From Mangifera indica (Eukaryota; Streptophyta; Magnoliopsida; Sapindales; Anacardiaceae), in the NCBI RefSeq assembly GCF_011075055.1, contig NC_058151.1:9070251-9134250 (forward strand): 64,000 nucleotides of DNA. The letters run 5' to 3'. The position numbers were made by a program, and so were the translations under genes. Position 1 is the first letter of the stretch. Every line of letters begins with the position of its first letter. Below are positions 57,618-64,000 of the stretch, one piece after another. The notes under the pieces were generated by a model. The model was given only the letters and a program-made list of their open reading frames with translations, was not told the origin of the DNA and did not search any database.

Positions 57618-59739
57618 GCAAAAAGTCAAAAAGGGGAAAGAAAAAGAGAAGGAGATAAGATCAAGGGGGAAAAACAAAAGGCAAAACCAAGACTTTTCAT
57701 CATTTTCGTCCATATTCCAGTAGCCTCCAGCAGCCACCATTCTTCATACTTTTATTTGTTTTCTTGAAGAAAATAAGGAAGGATTGGAAGGAGTTTGGAA
57801 GAGAAGAAAGAAAAGAAAAGAAGAGGAAGCACTTGGAAACTTTGGTAACCAAAGATCTCCTTCCTTCTCCTTTCATCTATGTTTATATACATGTTATGTG
57901 AATGTGTTAGTGTGTTTTGCTATTGATTTAAAGTGATCTTGGTGATAAAGGAAACAAAACAAGGAGAAGGAAGCCAACTTACAAAGATTTGGCTTGAAAC
58001 AAGGTAAGGGATATCATCCTTGATATGTGACATGTTTTAAGCTTTTGGTTCCTTAGATCTAGGTTATAAATGTTGATTTTGATGTTGAGGAATATTGTTT
58101 TGCCATTTGGGATGTCTATGTATGTGATTTTGTTTATGGCAGAAAGTTGCATAATATTTACAGTTTTTGCCACTGAGTTCGTCCCATGTTTTGGCTGCCT
58201 TATCTGATGAATTATGAGTGCTATTATATCTTTTTGGAAAGCTCTTTGAATCCTCTTTCCAATGATATATAGCTTGTATGAATTAGAGATCATTTGGATT
58301 GTTAAAGATTGTATAAACCGAAAGGACTGTTTTACTAAATAAACAGAGGAGGCAGTTTTGTCACTGAGTTTATCTCACGTTTTGACTGCCTTATATATGG
58401 AATTATGAGTGCTATTATATCTCGTTGGAAAGATCTTTGAATCCTCTTTCCAATGATATATAGCTTGTATGAATTGGGGATCATGTGAATTGTTAAATAT
58501 TGCATGAAACACAAGGACTGCTTTATCAAATAAACAGGGGAGGCAGTTTTTGCCACTGAATTTATCTGCTGTTTTGACTGCCTGATTGAATGAATTATGA
58601 GTGCTATTATAGCTTGTTAGAAATCTATTTGAATCCTCTTTTCAACGATATATAGCTTGTATGAATTAGGAACCGTTTTGACTGTGAAATTGTATGAAAA
58701 AGAAGGCTGCCCTGTCAAATGAACAGGGCTGTGAACAGTATTTCACAGTTTGGAAAGGAAAAAAGAAAGAAAAGAAAGAAAAGAAAGGAAAGGAAAAGAA
58801 AAGAAAGGAAAGGAAAGGAAAGGAAAAAAAAGAAAGAAGAGAAAAAGAAAAGAAATAAAAGTAAGAAAAGGTTGAGACTCAAGATTCAAGGGTCGTCCCA
58901 AGAGTAATGTCTGGTGAGTTATGAATAAATTTAGATGGAAGCGAAATTAGTAAGATATAAGACTCGCATGCATGCTATAAACTATGAGGGGGCACTTTAC
59001 ACTACACCGCCCGTAGTAGGGCACGTCCACAGTAGGACACATCCGTAGTAGGACATAGACCCCTAGTAGGGTCTGCTCGCAGTAGAGCTCAATTCAAATT
59101 CAGAAATAGTGTAGTGAAAGAAAAAGAGCTTGAGCTTAGAAAAGTGCCAAATCCCTATATTTAGCTTCCAGAAAGTATTAAATAGACACCAGATGGGACA
59201 AAGTATGACCCAAATAGTAAAGAGTGAACTAAATTATCCCCTCAATCTCTTATAGAGGTTAGGATGTGAGGTTGAGTCCCAAAAGTGAGTTAGAACAGGA
59301 AAAAGGGATAGTTTACTTAATTTTTCCCCTTACTGAGTGTTCTTATCACTCACTCCCTTTTCTTTCCTGATTGCAGGTACAGGTGATCGAGGTAGCTGCG
59401 AGGCAGGGTCAGGTCAGCGTAGGTAGATCCGGCTGGAGCAGATTATCTCTGGTTTATATTATATGCATACAGTGGCATGTTTTTATCGACTTTTGACTTT
59501 TTGAGATTATGGTACAGTTGCATATGATTACTCCTTGTTTTCAGATGCTTTCAGATGAGTTTTCATATGAGTATATACATCTTTTGTTCGCTTCCAGATT
59601 TTCAGTTTTCTTGGAATACTTTCTAAACACTTTTAATGATGCATTTATTTTAAAGTATTTAAAAAAAAATAGATGCTACGAATATTAATTCGTAACATTT
59701 CTCCTTCGATTGATAGTACTTCTAGGGAGGGATGTTACA
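57448..59739 (+). repeat. 3' LTR of Tekay-like element
   Basis: 2292 bp, near-identical to 50408-52698 with the same internal repeats: TA tract 57543-57614, tandem units ~58160-58740, purine tract ~58750-58870, short array ~59012-59091. One small deletion in the purine run near 57810 and about 27 substitutions distinguish it. Confidence 0.95.
57543..57614. repeat. (TA)n microsatellite in 3' LTR
   Basis: About 36 TA repeats, longer than the ~29 of the 5' LTR. Confidence 0.9.
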
Positions 59740-59744
59740 TTGCA
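59740..59744. repeat. Target-site duplication TTGCA (right)
   Basis: Perfect partner of 50403-50407. Confidence 0.95.
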
Positions 59745-59881
59745 CCTTTGTTACACACTTTTAAAATCAGATATTTATTGTCAAGCTAATTTTTGTTTTT
59801 TTTTAATTGAGTAGTCCAGTCGTACATATCTTTTTGGGTCATATTTTGTATAAAGGTATGTATCTGGAGATGGGTGTTACA
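59745..59881 (+). mobile_element. Old gypsy LTR, part 2
   Basis: It continues 48791-50407 across the Tekay-like insertion and closes with GGAGATGGGTGTTACA, a typical LTR end for this family. Confidence 0.45.
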
Positions 59882-61533
59882 CTTTCTTTAAGTTCCTCTT
59901 AGACCCTTTAGATTGGAAACTCCTCTTGCCTCTAGAGTCCTAGTTGCCACCTTTATGGTTGTCACTCGATAGTACTTGCTCATATTACAAGGCTAGGAGT
60001 ATAGATCTAGGCTACTTCAACATGCCATTCTCTCAGATCATCCTCAATCTCATGGCCTTCGTGTAACTACTCGATAGTATTTGCTTATATGAAAACTTTA
60101 ATGTATGATCAAAATTTTAAAGCATGTACAAAAGCAAATAAATACTTCACAAAATCATAACCAATATCTGAAAAATCTCTATATGAAATAAATACATATA
60201 ATATAAATAATAGTTATGTCTGAAATGTCAAAAAAGAAAACTAATTGTCTAAAATAAATTGGAATAACATAATAGCCTCTCGCCTTCATGCAACTACTAA
60301 CTAGACCGTTGGACCCTTTGCTTACCCTACTATTTACCTCTACCTACAAAATATATGAAAGGAAACATATGAGTAAAACTCAGTAAATTGAGACTTTTTG
60401 GTATATAAATTGATTGGAATTGCTGACTAGTCATCTGAATAATGACCTCAACCTCGGGTATATATATGGTACATCTCGTTGATCATGTAAGGAATATTTA
60501 AAAGTCACATCCTTACCATGCACATCTAAACTGAATTAGGTAGCTATGAGCCTTCGAACCAAGTACATGATGTATTCCATGGGTATCTAGCCTCATTGCT
60601 TCCATAAATACCATCACTTATGCACATAACATTGACTATTTAATTATGTGATACTAACGTTAGAGTTGTTGACTTTTTACTCAGATTTGAATTAATCCCA
60701 CCTCATTTATGTCTCTCTTGAATTTTTTATCCTCTAATAGCTTATTATTCTTTTTGTTTTACTCTCTTCTTTTATGCACATAACTTAGGGTATAATAATG
60801 TTTTGTCTTTGTCTAGGGGTACATGGTCGTGCGCTTCTCCACCCATACTCATATGCCTCCTAACCTAAAAACATAGGCATGTGTCATTCAACACATGATT
60901 GTGCATAGAGCAGATGCATACAAGGAGTTGATTCGGACACAATCTCTTGTACAGTGATCCATATATCTTTTGACACACAGCGTCCACTTTTGGAAAGCAA
61001 TACATGTCTTCTGATCATATCTCGTGCACAGTGATTATCACTATTATATCTAAACATCTCTAGATCATGTATATAATAAAAAAAATTCCAAATATTACAT
61101 GATCAAATAAGGGAAACAACTCCACTTACTTGGATTCTGGTGAAAACACTTCGCTTACATGGCTACGGTGATTCTAATAATAGTTGTTGACTAAACAGAT
61201 GACAAAAATACCTCTTTTCTCTTACACATTCTCTATTTTATGTTGCTATCAAAGATAATAGAAGAGAGTTAGGTATTGATTTTTTATTTTGTCTCCAAGA
61301 CACTATACATGGGCATGTATAGACCATACATAGTTGTGTGTCTAGTTGGATAACTAAGACAACTTTTTGTTTCATCACTATCATAATCGATCCATTAATT
61401 TAACTTTCTGCTAACCATACATTACTGTGTATGCCTTTATACATAGGCGTGTACCCTTGAAAATCATTATTCATCGAATTAAAAACTAGAAAAAAAGATT
61501 AAAATGCCCTTAGGCTTACCTGTGGATGTTACA
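59882..61533 (-). mobile_element. 3' LTR of a collapsed minus-strand gypsy element
   Basis: It aligns in the same orientation with the LTR starting at 62375 (for example TTGCTTACC…TTTACCTCTACCTACAAAAT at ~60320 versus ACTTTGCTAC…TTTACCTACAAAAG at ~62695; 'ccatgggtatctagcc' versus 'cctagatgccc'). It ends on the plus strand in CTGTGGATGTTACA at ~61533, the LTR start read on the minus strand. Words like CACATGGTCGTGCG and CATGGGCATGTA recur. The left limit is approximate. No gene. Confidence 0.5.
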
Positions 61534-62371
61534 ATCTTGGGCCAGCGTTTTGAGTCTAATAAAGAATTCCTTTATGGTTATGTGCTCTTGCCTCGGGTTA
61601 AGGTACTTTTATGCTTGCACATATAAAATATAGGGTGTCATATATTCCCTCTCGAAAGCCTTTTAGAACTTAGCCTAAGTCATCGCATTAGTCCGTTGGG
61701 CATCTCTTAGTGCCTGCTAACATATCTTAGCATCGACCTATGAAAATAGTTGCTATAATGAACCCTCTCATGGTTCGTCATCTTTAAAAGTCCTATCACA
61801 TCTTCTATAGCCTGAAGCTAATCCTTAGTTAGAACTGACCCTATCTCTATATTGGTGAGAAAGTTGAAAGGCTGATGTCTACCAGTTAAACTATAAATAG
61901 AGTAAACTTGTCCTTTATTGCCAGTAATAACTGTAGTCCTCTTTTTGCCCTACTAAAGTTGTATATCTATAACTGGTAGGTGCTTAACAATAAGAGGGAC
62001 CTCTATCAAATGTGTCATACTCTTTAACATCTTACAGTTTTCTTAGAGTATCTACTAAATAACTTACTTGATCATAAAAGTATCGATTTGTGATATTGCA
62101 ACTACTTTAGAAGCTTGTCGTTGAGTCTTTCCTTAGCTATCCTCAAGGATAAGGACATTTTGATTATCACCCATAAGTCTCCTAGATCTCCTTATCCTAC
62201 AAAATCACATATGCTCAAACGTGCATATACCACAACTCAAATGCTGGTTGTATTATACTTACAATAGTGGGCATGCAGAAGAGATTAGTGTTGCATAAAG
62301 GCTACCAAATTACTTATGCACATATAAACACTTAACTTTTTTGGGTTCTTAAAACCATACTTTGATATCAA
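61534..62371 (-). pseudogene. gag: Gypsy gag remnant with primer site
   Basis: On the minus strand, pieces such as KAFEREYMTP (~61650) and HITIKEFF (~61585) belong to the Retrotrans_gag region, much interrupted. TGATATCAAAG (62370-62360) next to the LTR at 62375 is a mutated initiator-Met primer site. Protease, reverse transcriptase and integrase are missing: only ~840 bases separate the LTRs, so most of the interior was deleted. Confidence 0.5.
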
Positions 62372-62374
62372 AAT

Positions 62375-64000
62375 TGTAATAGCCCTCTCTAAATATATAT
62401 CCTACTCGGAATATGTACCTAAAAAATGTGTTATTTTAAACTTTTCTAAAACATTTGTAATGATAATTAAATGCATGACACTTGTTATAAATGTAATCAC
62501 AATCCCAAAAGTGTATTAAACAGATATCAATAAATAAACAAATCAAATTAATTTGTTTGAAAAGAACCAATTCACATTGGTCCAAATTCATATTCAATAC
62601 ATAAGTAACATGAATGGAAATCTAATAAAAACCATGATGAAACAGTCTCTAGCCTTATGCAACATCTCGAGCTAGCTCACTGCGTTCACCAATACTTTGC
62701 TACTTAACAAATTTACCTACAAAAGCAAAAGAGAACACGATAAGTGAACACAACTTAGTAAATAGGTAAGCACATAACACAATATCATGTAATATTTCCC
62801 AAGTGTCTTATATCTATCCATGTTGTAGTGTTCCGAATGTTTACTTGGTATCCTAGATGCCCATTCGAGTAACTTGACACCTTGTGCTTAATTTCACCAT
62901 CAGTGTCATTGTTAATGACTTATATACAACGATATATAATGATGTCCCAAATATTTGGTGAAAGCACATGACATCTCTGATAACGTTGGTATTTTTAATT
63001 CAGAATTACTCTAATCTAGGTCTACATTATCATCCACATAGTTAGACACACCTATAATAGTTTCTATCACCAACAACCTTCATAAGGGTCTTATCATTTA
63101 TTTCCCTCACATCGATCCCTTGTAGAGGTTATTATAAACATATCTAAACATCATTACCTTACATACATTTACTCTTATTTTTCTTTAATTATACATGGGG
63201 TTGTGCCTATCATACATGGGGGTGCACTTTTTTCTAGCACACGACCATGCATGAGTCATACACAGGGATAATCTTCCCCAAAAGCACACGACCATGTGTT
63301 AAGAGACACACGGGCTTGTATCGACATTTTTCCAGAGTTTGGCTTTTATATGCTCTAACGAATTGCAACTATGCAAAAACCACTCCAACTACTTTGAATC
63401 CATGCCATTTAATACCTAATTATGTCAAAGTAGTATGCATTACCACAAGTTTACAATAACACTTCCTATCACACAAGTTTTAATATAGTTTTCCTTATAA
63501 CAAGTTATACCACAAAGTATATAAGTAATATGCTATCTTTACTGAAATATCAATTAAATTATACCTTTAAAACAATGTCATACTGATATTTAGATAAAAT
63601 CATAACCTAAAATCATCTAACCTTAAATATAGAGCATTAACTAATCAAATCAATATATCTACAAGTCCATAACATAAACAATTAACATATGTTTATCCTT
63701 CATCATAGTTCTACCAACCTGAAGACATTTATCTAGGTATTCGTGTAAAGACATGTACTTACAGATAAAGATTTCTACTTAAATGTTTAAATATGACTTT
63801 TTATGGATTTATATCATCGAGAAGATTGGCTTTAGAACATCTACTCCGAAGTGATGAACTATGCATTCATGAATGACACCTCATGCTCATTAATGACCTT
63901 ACTCAAGTCATGCACGATCGTTCATAATTTAATGACCTTTTTCTATGTTGACTCATTTGAGGGTGAACCATGAATGGTTTGATCATGTATTACTCTTATT
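62375..64000 (-). mobile_element. 5' LTR of the collapsed gypsy element (runs off the window)
   Basis: It starts TGTAATAGCC beside the primer site. It is the same family and orientation as 1-2068; the CATCCACATAGTTAGACAC block is at ~63035. Repeated CACACGACCATG-like words occur at ~63235-63320. No gene is seen to the window end. Confidence 0.5.

Larger units (their letters stand above)
50408..59739 (+). mobile_element. Tekay/Del-like Ty3/gypsy chromovirus, structurally complete
   Basis: This is a 9.33-kb element with LTRs of 2291 and 2292 bp (TGTAATACCC…GATGTTACA), a perfect TTGCA duplication, an initiator-Met primer site, gag, protease, reverse transcriptase, RNase H, integrase, a C-terminal chromodomain-like region and a polypurine tract. 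The LTRs differ at about 27 substitution sites by hand count (about 1.2%), so insertion is recent relative to everything else here. Four in-frame stops and one frameshift leave it unable to make its proteins unaided. Size, LTR length and domain order fit the Tekay clade. Confidence 0.93.

Noticed and set aside
57516..57767. Frames rich in Ile-Tyr on both strands (also at 50502-50690)
   Set aside because: They read through a TA microsatellite in the LTR.

Overview
This is a stretch of plant nuclear DNA, most likely from a eudicot. It is AT-rich, has long introns with GT/AG borders, and is packed with LTR retrotransposons (Ty1/copia and Ty3/gypsy) that use an initiator-methionine tRNA primer site, plus hAT and Harbinger-like DNA transposons. 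I see no prokaryotic, organellar or viral organisation. The species cannot be named from the sequence.

Only one host gene looks intact: an intronless, minus-strand gene of the PORR (plant organelle RNA recognition) family at 21155-22408. A second host locus spans about 7954-19304 on the plus strand. It is a wreck of an exportin-7-like nuclear transport receptor: the first ~85 codons and the last ~150 codons are recognisable as exon-like blocks, the whole middle is absent, and the remaining exons carry a frameshift and stops. Two copia remnants and an LTR fragment fill the gap.

Layout: 1-3800, old gypsy LTR fragments in both orientations with a small hAT-type element inside; 3821-5256, a copia-type solo LTR; 5916-6431, a second hAT-type MITE; 7954-19304, the exportin-7 relic with copia remnants; 21155-22408, the PORR gene; 23375-28705, a complete but decayed Reina-like chromovirus (minus strand, 5-bp target duplication CAAGA); 30840-45005, a four-level nest in which a diverged tandem repeat is split by a SIRE-like copia element (31112-44188), whose 3' LTR is split by a Harbinger-like MITE (32253-38147), which is split by an Ac-like hAT transposon (32405-37808); 45060-48790, decayed copia LTR and gypsy integrase/gag remnants; 48790-59881, an old gypsy LTR split by a young 9.3-kb Tekay-like chromovirus (50408-59739, perfect TTGCA target duplication, LTRs differing at roughly 1.2% of sites); 59882-64000, another gypsy element reduced to two LTRs and a gag fragment.

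Two themes recur. The element boundaries can be read to the base and give a relative order of insertion. The coding regions decay mostly by C-to-T/G-to-A change: long frames are kept while CAG, CAA, CGA and TGG codons have become stops, the pattern expected of methylated, silenced repeats. I found no new multi-gene system. The most unusual items are the hollowed-out exportin-7 locus, the nested insertion stack and the strand-independent deamination footprint.
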